The notes: a model not told the origin generated them from the letters alone. A stretch of 64,000 nucleotides of DNA from Oreohelix idahoensis (GCA_024509875.1 JAMPIV010004942.1:62001-126000), one strand, 5' to 3'. Shown: positions 42,470 through 55,170, numbered from the stretch's first letter. Program-made: numbers and translations.

Positions 42470-42655
42470 CAGTGCTCGGGAACCCACGGCTCATGAGCCG
42501 CATGCGGATCTTTGAGCCATCCCGTGCGGCTCTCTACTACTTAACTCTTAGTGAATGTTGGATACCATATGATTGTTTTTTTTCATGCGGGCTCTTCAAT
42601 TTGTTAAGATGGACACAAAATTAAATATTTGTCGCGGAAATGTTCCCGACCCCTG
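42470..42655. mobile_element. hAT-like MITE with 8-bp target duplication
   Basis: The 186-bp element begins cagtgctcgggaacccacgg and ends gttcccgacccctg, imperfect inverted repeats. Exact 8-bp duplication ccctagag at 42462-42469 and 42656-42663. No ORF. In the RPL7A last intron. Confidence 0.88.
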
Positions 42656-42663
42656 CCCTAGAG

Positions 42664-43084
42664 CAACTAAAGATGTTGTGCAAGGGGGCTGGCAACCTCA
42701 TGAAGTAAAATAAATAGTTACAGCCACCGTGGCAAAGAACATGAAAGCTTTGCTGCAGGCCTCCTATACGGGGACCAGCTGCATCTGTGGTTCCACGCTC
42801 AATAAGCAGCACACACACACACACAAAAAAAGAGGAATAATGATACTGAATACACACATACATGATGAGAGGTAGAGAAAACAAAATCTTGACAGAGAAG
42901 AAATAAAACATGAAAGATTGCAACGGTATGACAACATGAAAAAAAAATGAACAGACTAGAAATTCTTTAGAGCTTTAACTGAATCCAGGAAACTCAACAA
43001 ACTATTACATAGTTCCAAATGCTTGTTCGTGGTTAGAAAATGATTTATACAGGACTCAAAAGTGCTGCAACTGCTCATTAAAAA
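42664..43084. other. Intron with R1-like piece and CA repeat
   Basis: 'gggggctggcaacctcatga' at 42683 is R1-like in reverse. (CA)n at about 42811-42826. No other content. Confidence 0.5.
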
Positions 43085-43330
43085 GGTCAAGGTAGTCCCA
43101 TAGGAGATACAGCCGTAGCGTTAGGAGACTTCACTATATAAGGCCCTCCTAAGTGAGGCGGGGTGACGAACTCCCTTCCTCGCTGCCTTTGCATTCCCTA
43201 ACTCTAGAGCATATTCAGGTACACAATTAAAGCTGGGTTGACTGGAGCGTGGCGCTGCTGTGTTTCAAACCCAACACCTTTAACTCGAGAGGCCGGCGAT
43301 CTAACCACGTTGCCAATCGGATGCTCTACT
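43085..43330 (-). mobile_element. SINE-F copy, minus orientation
   Basis: 'taggagacttcactatataa', 'gggtgacgaactcccttcct' + 'cgctgcctttgc', 'acacaattaaagctgggttg', 'aactcgagaggccggcgatc' and 'ttgccaatcggatgctc' (head). Full length. Confidence 0.88.
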
Positions 43331-43879
43331 GCTCATTACAAGCACTGAAATCCACAGTAACATGATGTAATAACATTTGACCTTCATTAAGATTACTTAT
43401 CTTTATGGATGCCAGAACACTGCTACAAACAGCAACACGGTGTATGCCACTAGGTAAGCAATGTCCCAAAAGCACCCCAAAAAAAATTGTCCACTGTAAT
43501 TCACAGGCATCTCTGAGGTGTCCAAGAATGGACATACCGCTCCCTCAATTGTGTCATAAAAGATAACTAACAACAGTTGCATGGGCAAATTCAGTGTAAT
43601 AAAAAAATTGTTAAAAAAACCACTGCTGCCAAGACTTTGTGCTTTGGCACAGACTTCCTCAAGGGGACTGTCCGCAGAGATGGCACAAAAAACAAAATGA
43701 TGACCGGCATGAGACCCGTGGGGAAATAAAATGGCATCAGAAGCATGAAAACGACACAAACTACTATTTGAACAAGATCTACCCAGGGAAGAAGTCCACC
43801 CTGGCACACAATATTCATAATGAAATAAAACAATGGGAAAAACCACAAGGATGTGAACACAAGACAACATTATCATTAC

Positions 43880-43949
43880 CTCATCGCCCCTGTCATTGAA
43901 GTTGGTCTTGATAGCCTCTGTCAACTTGCTCAATGTTGGCTTGTCTTCA
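43880..43949 (-). CDS. RPL7A: Ribosomal protein eL8 (RPL7A), penultimate exon
   Basis: One base completes the codon from the 52594 exon, then EDKPTLSKLTEAIKTNFNDR and GDE. Human RPL7A reads [23 protein letters not shown] at this point. Acceptor 'cctcctcacag', donor GTAATG (complement at 43874-43879). 70 nt. The much longer open frame around it (to 43403) is intron read-through. Confidence 0.95.
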
Positions 43950-44179
43950 CTGTGAGGAGGAATTAACACTGAGCAATAGTCTATGCAGACATGGTATATA
44001 CATCAATAAGTACACGTACATTCGTTGTCAGCTCAGACAGCCAAGGGAGGATATCATCAACACAAGTGATCAGATATCCATCGTGTTTCATCACTGCCCA
44101 AAGTTTGTAGTAAATTGAGATCAATCAATTACCAGCTATCAATCATTTGCTGATGCATCATGCTGAGAATTATTCTGAC

Positions 44180-44900
44180 CCTTCTGCTATCTAAGAAGCA
44201 TAGGCCTTCAACATAAATGTTCTGTGCCATCCGTTTAAGGTTTTTCCATGTCATCATTTATTCTTTCATGTCTGTCTCAAGTTCCCTTATCAATGTGTCT
44301 TTCAGTCTCCCACCCCCTGGCACTTCAGAACAAGGAGCGGGACCGAAGACGCAGCAAGAGAGATGAATGCAGTCAGCGGACTCATAGCTTGACTGCTTGC
44401 GCCAGGGTCAGCGAACCAGAGCTGACCAAGACCCTACTCCACCTCCAAGTGGTGGTCCTGGAAACAGGCTGCATCACTGCAGTCTGGCTGAGAGAGTAGG
44501 GATCGAAGTGAGAAGGCAAACCTGCTCCCAAACAATGCTGCGCTGAACGAACGAGGAAGAAGAACAACAACAACAAGGACCACCTTGTAAATGTTAAGAA
44601 ACAGCCAACGTTGCAAGGTCTTTGTCAGGGAAAGGAAAGACAAGAAAATGAGGGCTAAGTAAGACACATAAGAATCTAAATAAAATTGACAATAATAACA
44701 GGGTACTTCCCTACAGGCGGCTAAGATTTCGCATGCTCGCCGAAAGGGGGTTTCCTCAATGTTTGCCATATACAATGCCAATGTCTTCTCACCTTTTGTT
44801 CCACTGGCACTAGTCTGGGTCTTATCAGTTCCACATTAGTGATCTTGTTCATACCATTTCTATCCTGTTCTATGCAGACACATTTATGAAAGCCATAACT
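44180..44900 (-). mobile_element. LINE-C fragment, minus orientation, split by SINE-G
   Basis: 'aagcataggccttcaacata' and 'catgtctgtctcaagttccc' lie left of the SINE. To the right are 'ggaccaccttgtaaatgtta', 'tcttctcaccttttgttcca' and 'ccacattagtgatcttgttc', following the order of LINE-C. 44600-44740 is more diverged. In the second RPL7A intron, same strand as the gene. Confidence 0.75.
44337..44571 (+). mobile_element. SINE-G, shorter copy, inserted in LINE-C
   Basis: Flanked by aacaagga at 44329-44336 and 44572-44579. It matches the 25642 copy in reverse ('aagacgcagcaagagagatg', 'gtggtggtcctggaaacagg', 'tctggctgagagagtaggga') but lacks the middle block of about 75 bp before 'gaacgaacgaggaagaagaa'. 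Tail AAC/GAA-type. Confidence 0.85.
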
Positions 44901-45789
44901 TCTTGTTCTCTATATATCAGAGCCTTGACTGGCTTGAATTTTGAGTTGAAGATTACAATTTTTGTGTTGAGACTTGATTTCCTTATTATTTCTCAATGCA
45001 ATAATTGCTCCTTTAATCCTTATTTTGATATTATGTCTATGAGAATTTCACCAAAAATATGCTGGGGATACTACCAATAGATTATTAAAAAGGTTATATC
45101 ATGTTATAAAAAATTAATCTCCCACGCTAGTAGTAAAAATAACTGACAATTCTTTTCTTACAAACAAATTATGCATAAACTTTCAGACAAGCAACAACTA
45201 TTTACTACAAATGTGCTAGGAGGTTAATAATGCAGTTCAAATTAAATGAATTTTGGCCGATAAAAGAAATATCAGGCAGGATTTATCGAGGAACACCTCA
45301 TAAATGTATCAGGGTTCATAGCAAATTTCTTCAAGCATTTTCCAGGCTTTTTCCAGGTCCAGCACGTGATTTTCAAGGATGGGAAACTCTAATATTTTCC
45401 TCATCTAATTTTCTCAGATATAATTATCACTTTGCTGACCAGCAATCCGGAGCATTACCGTCTCCCATTACCAAGGGTGTTTGCAGATTTCTTTAAAAAG
45501 AACATTTTTTTTTTTTAAATTCATAAAAGATTGAAAAACCGACATCTTTTCCCAGTTTTTAGCGAATTTGTTCAACGTCAGCGCAATAAAATGTTAGTGA
45601 CATGGATGTCAATGAATAAAATAAGCTTGATTGACATATTGATTTAATGATTAACGTATATCAACATAAAAGGCTAATAAAATTGTGAATAAAATGCAAA
45701 AAAAACTATTTTTCGTGTTTGTCTTTTTTTAATGTATTCTGCGTCTGTGGCATGACAATGAGCGTTTGTAAATGTTTGAGTAGCTACGT
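44901..45789. other. AT-rich intron of RPL7A
   Basis: Nothing recognised. T-run at 45508. Confidence 0.5.
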
Positions 45790-46560
45790 ACCTCTAGTTG
45801 GAGTCTGAGCTGCTTCCTTTATTAACTGGGATTGAAGTTGTAGCTGTAGGCCTCTGCAAGAGTCTTTGTCTGGATCGTTGATAATCCTTGACTGTGTGGT
45901 ATAACTTGAAGCAGAATATCAGGCATAGAGGTACATTGCAATCTGGGCAGTACATGCAAGTCTGGCTTCTGTTCCCTGCAGCCTTACACACTTTACAGTC
46001 TGGTTTGTACCTTGTCCTTTCATATTTATCAATGAAGTGGTGCTCAGTAAGTCGTGTTGTTGTGACCTGTAGTTTTGAAGGTGTCACATTACGTCGAAGA
46101 ATAGCAGGTTCAATAAGAGTCATACTGACATCCTGATCTTTGCTTTGATCTTTTTTTGTAGAATTGGCAGTGTTGTAGGTTATGTGCCCATTGACCAGGG
46201 CAGTTTCAACTAAGAAATGATATAAAAATAGGATATGTGTGGGTAGGGGTAGCTTGCACCTAGTTGGCTGAAGTAGTCGACACCTCCCATACTTTTGCTG
46301 TATTTTTCTGCAAGCAAAGGCTTCTGAATTGTTCTGCCCTAAAGAATTTGTCTTTCTGTCTTGTTTATATTATCATTGGAGTGAACAGTAGATATAAGGT
46401 TAAATCCTTCCTATTTTCAGCTACTGTTCCAAATGCACCAATCTGAATTTCAGGTCTTGAAATAAAGCTGAAGGCTGAATAAAAACTACCACAGAAGAGA
46501 ATATGTCCCTTGTTGCATATGAAATTTGAATTAAAACTATGGTGACTTTTCACTGAAAAA
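45790..46560 (-). pseudogene. piggyBac-family transposase, C-terminal half, broken
   Basis: The open part (45794-46123) shows RLTEHHFIDKYERTRYKPDC, then KVCKAAGNRSQTCMYCPDC and VPLCLIFCFKLYHTVKDY. The CxxC...CxxC...CxxxCFxxYHT cysteine-rich end is the DNA-binding zinc domain of piggyBac/PGBD4-like transposases. Upstream, in two other frames, are KYSKSMGGVDYFSQLGASY and FLVETALVNGHITYNTAN, then GAFGTVAENRKDLT, all parts of the piggyBac core. At least two frameshifts; the acidic N-terminus and DDD residues are not seen. Inserted in the large RPL7A intron on the gene's strand. TTAA ends were not identified. Confidence 0.88.
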
Positions 46561-47000
46561 AAGAGTCCAAATAATCTCAGCTCTGAGAGTTTCTTCCTTG
46601 GTCACAAATGATGTCACATCTGTAGCTCTCCTAATAGGGTCAGATGTTGCTGACGGGTCCGAGGCAATAGTGTTAGATAGTTTTGATGTTTCTGAGGGAA
46701 AAACTGCTCCTTAGGGTTGTGTTCTTTTCTGTTTAAAAAAAAAAAAAAATGGAACACACAAATAACTTATAAGTAGGCCTAAGCTATGTATATTTACCAA
46801 GTCAAAGTTCTAAACGCATGAATAATATAGTCAAACAATATTTAACTAGAAAAAAAGTTTAATAATAAGTAATTGTGGAGTGGTGTGAAGGTTATGACAA
46901 TGATAGCGAAACTGTGATGTAAATTATTCTATACTGGATACAGCAGGGCCTGATTAACATCAAAAATAAACAAAGTAACTAACTGTGACACCCCCCGGTC
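46561..47000. other. Intron DNA
   Basis: Possibly more of the broken piggyBac element. Nothing clear. A-run at 46737-46751. Confidence 0.4.
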
Positions 47001-48470
47001 GAGAGTGCCTTTACCCAATTTTGGTTGGCACATGTATCAACATACAATCCCTAGCACCTGGATAGACTCCCACCATTTTACAAAGTACCTAGATTACTTT
47101 ACTATTTTGTTTAATTCTTCCTTTTTTGCATTGTTTTTTTATTCAGCCTTTTTTTTCCCCACACAATGTTTACTAACCCGTTTGTCTGGTTTCTTTTTCG
47201 CTATGTTTTAAATAGATCCTTTCTAAAGAAAGTTTACACCTTGGGAATTTTAGGAAGACCGAGATTTTTAGCATAATGCATCCTTGTGGCAGACCCTAGG
47301 AACTAAAAACCTATGCACAGCCAAAAGCTTGCCCCCAATTTTCCATTTATCCCCTGAATTAAACTGGAGATTTTATCAGAATGACGCCACGTTTCAAAGA
47401 TTTATTCATGTCACACAAGTCATCTACGGTCTACCTATCCCACCCCTTCCAACCCTCAAACTTATGCATCACCCACATACATTTCCAGGAATCCCATCAA
47501 TCTCATTCACTCATTACAAAATAACCACCACTCAGGAATCCTAACTAAAAATCATCACAAACACCACCCACTCCAGATATCTCCTGCTGATCATCATACA
47601 ACGGGAATATGTCTTTCGCCATCATTCATCACATTACCCTTTACACTTTATTTTAGCTTTCAACCTATATATTATAAACCATTCATTACACAATCATATA
47701 AACACTACAATGAACCCTGGGTATGTGGGTTGCCTATACGTCAGAGACTACTACCCCAGTAGGGCGTACACACGAATATTGGAACCATGCCTATCCCAAT
47801 TTCTATTCATAATACCAAAACCACATTACTCATTAAAAATATACCACAACACATTCCCATAATAACCACCTCCCAAATCCACAGGATAACAATCATTACT
47901 AAAACACTAATTCACCATACATGGCGGCCATGGGTCTCTCAATCAAAAATATAACCAATACCGCCATTACACATAAAAACACACACCTAATAATAATAAT
48001 ACTTCTCCATGGTCCCCTTATCCCCCCCTCACACTTGTACAGAAGGCCTATCTCCAATCCCCCACCCCCCCACCCCTACTGAGCACTTAGCCTCTTAAAT
48101 CATGTCATTACCCCCAATTGTGACCCCACTCACTCTACCTCAGGTATTGACCCCATCATCGATTCCCCTACCTAAACATCAAACATGATAAAAATGCCTT
48201 CGAGACCAAACTTCATGGAAGGAGTCCTATTGTACTACACCCTTAGTTTTCCAAAGTTATAAGGTTATTCCCCTGGGCCAGTGGGTCGCGTTTGTCCTCC
48301 AGCACTCCTCTCCACACCTAGTCGGATGTGTGTGACCCCATCCTCCCCCCACACCTACGCCATATTCTCTTCTCCAAAGTGACCCCCATCACCAGGCCAC
48401 CAACACTTTATACAACCCTATTCATAACAAAGAAATCGGAATCCAAATTATAAAAAGGCCTCAGGGTCTG
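47001..48470. other. C/A-rich, G-poor block
   Basis: Less extreme than 36280-39850 but similar in character, rising to C-runs at 48025-48090. No gene or repeat recognised. Confidence 0.6.
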
Positions 48471-48514
48471 AGGTTATAAATACAATATCTTTACTCTTGT
48501 TTGTTTTATTCCCA

Positions 48515-48735
48515 GTTCAGTGGGTTTTTTATGCTCCGCATGATGAATATGGTCTATATGTGTCCTTTTCGTAGGCAGTTAGTGTGAGAGGTTTAGTATT
48601 AGGGGTTGTGGATTTGGTTAGCCGTTAACCCAAACCCAAATCCCTAACCTTAAAACTAAATCTAACCCAACTGTTACTATACAAGACATAACTACACATA
48701 TTCACTGCGGAGCAAAAACCCACGAGTAAAATAGG
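48515..48735. mobile_element. Palindromic MITE of about 215 bp
   Basis: The left arm 'agtgggttttttatgctccg' + 'catgatgaatatgg' pairs with the right arm 'ttcactgcggagcaaaaacc' + 'cac'. The inner segments 'ggggttgtggatttggttag' and 'ttaacccaaacccaaatccc' also pair, so almost the whole element can fold. Target duplication not resolved. Confidence 0.65.
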
Positions 48736-49429
48736 AAATGTATCCGCTTTCGAGTAAGCAATAATTTTTCCCCACATACAAGACAACATCCTTACCTTGT
48801 TTACCACCCCATCAATGACCGTGGTTATAAAAGATCTCCTGCAGGAGTCTTAAAGCCTGGCCTTATTGCAAGTGACCTTAGTACTCTCTGGTCGCGCTGT
48901 GAAAATGTCACCACAAGCAAATGGTATAGAAAGCAGGAGTAAGCGGCGGGGCAGCACAGACTGCTATTGTCATGGTCAAGCGAAATGGCTTATATTTATG
49001 CACAATAAACACAGACACAAAACCTACACACAATACACTGTTTATTTTCCCTCTTCAACTGTTCTCCTCCCCGTCCCCCCAAGGACACCTCAAGCCTAAC
49101 ATAATATACCTAGGTGACAAACCGTGATGAAGGAAACATCTACCCCACCTATCTTGGGGTGAACATTTGCGACACCAACAGGCCTAACATGGTAAATAAG
49201 AGGCATATTGGTAAAACAGCACGCAGAAAGGGAAAGGCCGAGCGAGACGACTAGGCCAATTCTCGCAAAATTAAGTCAGGCTTACTGGCCTAGTTGTAGA
49301 ACAAAGCTGTGGAGCAAGAATGAACGAAATATCTAAAGAAACGATTAGTAAAATGAGGGAGTAATAAGCCACCACACTTAGATGTTTAGTAGCTCAAGCA
49401 GCATGGTCATCAGCTGCCTATACCTCACA
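48736..49429. other. Intron DNA, unrecognised
   Basis: Short open frames without known domains. Confidence 0.4.
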
Positions 49430-50250
49430 TATGCAGTTCTTTGGACAAGGTGCGAAGAACATCCAAGCTCATCAGGCTATTACAGGAAGCCATGGAAAAA
49501 CTACAACAGAAAACTACAACCATAACAGAGATGCAGAATGTTTCCTGGAATTACAGACAAATTGTCCCAGTCGCTCTAGCTCAGTAGACCACCAAAAAAC
49601 CATGAATCCACGATGAGGAAAACCAAGTAACTATTCCAACGTAGTGGTTAAAGATAGATCTATCCCCCATCGAAAAGGCAAGCTCTCGAGAAGCAGAGCC
49701 AATTGAATCTAGGGCATTGGAGACGTGACGTCTAGAGAAGTCGCTAAGCAGACAGCTTTGCTGGTCATCGGAACGTCGGTGAAGCGATGTAAAAAGTGAC
49801 GCATGCTCGTAAAGACTACCCATATCAGAGAAGACCGCATCCTCAGTGAAGAACAAACACCATCTGAAGCACCACACCCATATAAATACCCTGTTCTCCT
49901 ATGGGAGCAGTGTGTGTAGCAGTGTCCCTCCAAATTTAATACTATCTACTGTCAGTGGACTCTACAAGTGGATGTGAGTATAATGAACCTGCAAAAAACG
50001 AACTGCGTACATATTGAGTAATGATCCAAGAAAGCTATCCCGATCAATCATGGATACATGCCTATACAGATGGATCAGCAACTAATGCTGTTAGGAATGG
50101 AGGTGCCGGTATCTTTATCTCATATCCTGACAACCACAATGAGACTAAGATCCACAGTTCCCCACTAAGTGTTAATTTCAGTTATCCAAACTTATACAGC
50201 ATGAGGTACAAGCTCATAGAGCCAGTCTGTGGCAAAGCTAGTCCAAAAAA
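49430..50250 (+). mobile_element. LINE-F-type fragment with RNase H domain start
   Basis: 50021-50150 encodes WIHAYTDGSATNAVRNGGAG, then IFISYPDNHNETKIH. YTDGSA is the first catalytic block of retrotransposon RNase H, followed as usual by GGAGI(F/Y)I. The preceding 600 bp has short matches to the linker before RNase H (ESRALET in one frame) but is badly frameshifted. Opposite strand to RPL7A. Confidence 0.8.
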
Positions 50251-52593
50251 TTAATTTATAAACACCAATCTACTGAGTCTGTGCCTTACCGGGGGGGATC
50301 CCAGTCATGCCTGCACTATGTGACAAGTCCCACATGATCCAAGGGGTCGCAGCAATCCACACGAAAGGAGTGTCCGTACTCCCAAAACAGCCGCCAACTG
50401 CTGAGGGAAATGAACTAAAACCAGGGTAGCTGACCCAAAAATGAAGAACCAATACTTACAGTGGGTACCAATACCATCTACATTGAGGTTGTAACCCGGG
50501 AAAATGACAACAGTGGCAGATAAAACTTGGCAAAAAGGGAGGAGAGAGAATGTGAAGAAAGAAGATAATGGAAGTTCACAAGTAACTTTTGAGAAAAAAT
50601 AGGACTAGTGCCGAGACTGATGCGAGCAAGAGAAGCATAAACCAAGCCCACAGAACGACTAATCCCCACACCCGACCCCACTCCCCTCTCTCCCACCCAA
50701 GACTGGTCAGACCACAAACACACTCTCCGACCAGTGACAGGTGACAATAACTAAATTTTTTCGCACTCAGGGGAGACAGGGCATAGCGCGAGGAACTGGA
50801 TTAGAACACACTTCATGCGTACAAGCTAACGAGGATTGTTTGATCTTCTACAAACCGGACTGTGCAGCAAAGTGGATTAAATATTTAAACGAAAAACGGA
50901 ACAAACTGCTGACAGCAATGTTACTTCTACAAGGAACAGGTCCTCCTGGTATGAACCAGTTTAAGTAAAGAGGGTATACTGGCCCGAGGGGTGATGTACT
51001 CAAGGCACGGTAAACTCAAATCTATAATGGCGGTTAAATGAGTGAACTGTTCAAAACAACAGGATTCGAATTGCATCATGAGAACGGTCCGTTCTGGGAC
51101 GTTTGTAATCACAAAATTTAATGCGAAACCCCCCGGACTCTGCAAGAAGAGAAGACGGAGTAACAATAGACACACAGCACGCTAAAAATTATTTCTTACA
51201 ATACTATTTTCCCCTGAAAAATAAATCTGCTTCACTTCGTTAACACCGCAATTCGCGGCCGAAAATACGTGCAATCGCCCAAAAACACACAACCCCCTGA
51301 TGCCGAAAACGGCTGGCAAGATGGGTGATTTTTGTGCCCAAAGGAGGAAAGTTAAAAATTTTCTGAGCCGGTACAACCTGGAACAGTTTTTATACGAAAA
51401 AATAACCAATCAATCAGACAAAACCGAAAAAAGTGGAAAAACTTTCCGTAATTTTTTTTTTATTTACAATCTTATTTATTTCTCTTTCTTTGTTTCAAAG
51501 TGTCCGTATTATGCGATGGACGGAAAATTCAAGGCGGTATATTAGCCATTTTTCCCAGGCTTTTTTCAAGGCCTGGAATTTTTTTTTTTTCGTTTACCCC
51601 CCCCAGATTTTTTCAAGGTACGCTACACGAAATTCACTGATTAGGTAATTTATGAATTAACTATTACTACATGGCCAGGAATTAATAAATCGACAATCCA
51701 AATTAAATGTCATTTTAGGTTAGTAGCCGATACCTGAAATATCTAGTGCACGATTAACGAGGTAACAACCCATCATAATATTTTATTCATGATTACGAAA
51801 GAATCACCTGATTTACACAGGTACTGACTCGCATTAAGGCAGTTTCCATCATTGCTTGGTAACATCGAGTAAACCAATCACTCCACATCACCGCTGAGCT
51901 TGTCCAGAAATAACAGCAGCCAAAAGCTGACATAACCTCAGCTTAGGGCCAAGCACCAGTAGGTGTCCGCCATACTTCTCCTTCATAAGGATCCAGGAAA
52001 AAGAGATTGTACATACTGCGAACCAGGATTGACACGTTGTCATGTCTGAAACAGTGCGGGGGAGTCCAGGGAGCCTTATCTGTAAGAAGGGGCCGCAATT
52101 AATCAATCCTGTTCCACCCAGAGAAATAGTGCATAACAACTCTGGCTGCAATGTCGAAATCCTAGTTTTTTTTTTCCACAATTAATTGCTATCCAGTATG
52201 TGTTTTACCGACCCACAGATAATTTATAGTATGCCCAGGTTTATTATAGAATGACCAGAAAGATACGTCGCAGTAGATCCATCAAGATCACACACAATCA
52301 CAAATAGAGTAAAAAAACAGAAAACAAAAAAGACAAATAGACTCGGATAGGGATGCATTCTCACAAAGACATACCAAGAAACACTAACTTCGTTAGGAGT
52401 TGGTAGAAAAAGATACGAATGTTAGCTAAGACGTGAAAACCCTCTTGCGCCGCATATTAGCGTAGCAGTCTCTGAAGTTCTTCTTTCTTTTAAAGCTGGT
52501 AACAAACAAGCCCCTTATAACTGTACTTGTGGTCATTTAAAAAAATACCCCAAAAATAAAAAAAGATCATCAGAACTTTAACACTGTAGTAAC
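50251..52593. other. RPL7A intron sequence, unrecognised
   Basis: Mixed composition. Open frames of up to 97 codons at 51888-52181 (-) and 75 at 50741 (+) lack known domains. C-run at 51597-51604 and several A/T runs. Confidence 0.4.
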
Positions 52594-52724
52594 GGGTTGA
52601 CTTGGGTGAAAGCCAGGCATGTTACCGTCTTCCTGTGGACCACCTGCCCAAGTCTGGCCTTGCCCTTCACAATACAGTAAGGAACTCCCATCTTGCGGCA
52701 CAGGGCTGGCAAGAACAGCACAAT
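52594..52724 (-). CDS. RPL7A: Ribosomal protein eL8 (RPL7A), internal exon
   Basis: Encodes [20 protein letters not shown], then [20 protein letters not shown] and QVN plus two bases. This is the C-terminal half of the L7Ae/L30e RNA-binding domain; human RPL7A has [31 protein letters not shown]. Acceptor ACAG (complement at 52725-52728); the best donor is GTTACT (complement at 52588-52593). The junction codon with the next exon is then CC|T (Pro), where most eL8 proteins have Ser. The preceding exons were not found to the right. Confidence 0.95.
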
Positions 52725-55170
52725 CTGTTGACCAATGGAGTAAAGTATGTATCCAAGGGGCAATATATAAATAACACATGTTCTTAAAATGTACATTGTT
52801 GTCGAGTTACCTCGGTCAACGTTATAAACTTGCCAATTTTATATCCACAAACAGAGGAACGGAATAAGAAAAGTGTACTAGATAGCACGGAGAGGTACTA
52901 CTGTTCATGCCTGGGGATGAAATCTATTTCACATAGGAAAAAAGAATAAGCATGGAAAAGAGAAAAAGAGCCCATAGTTCAATGAATCAAAGTGCAAAAA
53001 CCTCATACTAAAGATAGCAAGCTTAAATCAACTCAGAACTTCAAGAAGTAGCAACGGAAGTTAATAGATGAGGACAGGAAGGCGTAAAACAAGAAAAAGA
53101 AGTAACTGAATAGTAGAAGGGAAACATGAACTTAAACTTCTTGTGCTTCTGCCCTTCTAGTCAGAACTAAAAGTGTATTTAGGAATTAGTTCTTTAAAAT
53201 AATACAAAATACCCCCTGCTAACCATTGTAAGTGAATTTATTGAGGTTCCCACAAGAATCAATATGTCTCAGACTTAATCGTATCGGAGTCTAATGTCAA
53301 CCTTGAATGTTTCAGGATTGAAAGAAATTCCCTTTACAACTCACAGTGGAAACCAGACAATCAGCTGTTTGCAACATATCTTTTTAGTAGTCCTATTCCA
53401 TAACAATCCATCCTGAAAGACAAGTCTCACACAAACAACAGGAATCCAACCAGTTACGCGCGAACCAGGGTTGCAAGTGTAATTTAACAATTTTTTTTCT
53501 TACTTTTTCACTACCCGAATCTGAAACATTATAAACTTCAATATAGGTCAATAAATTATAGATTTATAGAGCTCACAGTTGCCCCATGACTGAAGTCAAT
53601 AATAGTAACGCTGTAACTGTCCGGGCTATACTTTTTTTTTTAAAACCAAAAGCACTCAGGTATCGCGCCAATCAATAAGTTAGAACAACACCATCCTGAA
53701 CCTGCAAAGACAACAATTTCATTTGGCTGTCGTTTAATAAATTCTAGTGACGAGCAGTAAAGAAAACGTCACAAGTATCTTAGAAATAATATGAGCCTTA
53801 GGGATGGATTGAATAAAAGTAAACTAAAAAACTAACTGGAAAAGTCAATGCAGAGACACAAAGTCTTGAAGTAAGGCAGATGACAGTCTTTATACAGTAA
53901 ACATCTATAGAACCCAAAAGCCAAAAAAATCACATCAGCTACTAGATACATCACAAGATAAAATATCATTTAATTCCCAAGCTAAGCGGTCAGGGAGGAG
54001 GCTTGTCCATGCGGTTACCTATAAGAATACAGTGAATACCATTTCTTTTTACATTACAGATGGCAGACAGTGTTTTTCAGGGCAATTCACTCAAACAGCA
54101 AGTGACTTCGGTTTTAATATTATGAATTTTCTATATTTATAATGTATCCCTCTGCGAGACCGAACTGAATATAACAAAATGAGTCCAGGAGGATCACGGT
54201 TGGTTCTCACAAAATTATTAAAGAATACCTTGAGGATGTTCAGGTGAATACATACTCTACATCACTGCACCAGACAATCATTCAAATGGTCAACAATCCT
54301 TGTTATATCCATAACCTAACCGGCAACCATCTCATGTTCACAAATTAAACAATCTTGTGTATAAGAAAACATGGGCTGTACTGAAAGTGAATTACAAACA
54401 AATTATGAAAAAGGCCTCAACCTGATAAATTTATAGCTCACTGTTTCACTTGAAATAAATGATTACAAAACCAAATGTTATCGTTTTTTTTAATTAAGTG
54501 TGGCAAACGAATTCATGACAGTTGCACTTTGGACAACTCTCACTCTGGAGACAAGTTCTATACTTTGGAAATGTGCTCCACGCTCTTATAAAAACAATTT
54601 AGCCCAACTCCTTGCCAATCAGGATAAAATAATAATTGTGAAAAATAGTCCCATACACCCACACCAGATACGAACCATGAGAGCATAATAGACACGCCAT
54701 TCAAAAATACACCGCGAAGCAAAACATAAAAAACTCATCAATTCACCCAATTTACAACAACCTAAACAAAAAAAACACTGTGACACAATAAATAATCCTC
54801 ATGGACATCAAAACAGATAACGCTAGACAGCAAGGAAATTTCTATTACGCAAGCATGTGGCAATGCATGTGAAGTAAGAACTCAATTACACAACGGAAGT
54901 AAAAAAAAAACCATATTTAATGATCCAACGGTACTAAAAGAATATCAAAGAGAAAACTGTTTAGTGTGTAGGCCCGAAGGGGTAAAACCCTGAAACCGCA
55001 CACGGTCGCCTATGTTTCTTGTGAAACCGTTCATTTGTAAAATCGGATTAATAATAATGAACCGGCGGTTTATAAAATTGGTTTAAACATCTACTTAATG
55101 TTTATTTGGTGAGCCCATTTTTTCAAACAAATTAAACCTTTTTTAAAATTGGTTTAGCGCATGTGCTCGC
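52725..55170. other. Upstream RPL7A intron, unrecognised
   Basis: AT-rich. An open frame at 54500-54688 (+) is unidentified. No exon with VTTLVENKKAQLV-like sequence was found. Confidence 0.4.

Noticed and set aside
43403..43969. 188-codon minus-strand ORF as one protein
   Set aside because: Only 43880-43949 is RPL7A exon; the rest reads through a donor into hydrophobic intron sequence.
50021..50254. Host RNase H gene
   Set aside because: YTDGSA with NAVRNGGAGIFI is the retrotransposon form, truncated after about 40 residues and without exon signals.
40562..52724. Processed RPL7A pseudogene
   Set aside because: The three exons are separated by kilobases with correct splice sites, phases and a polyadenylation signal.
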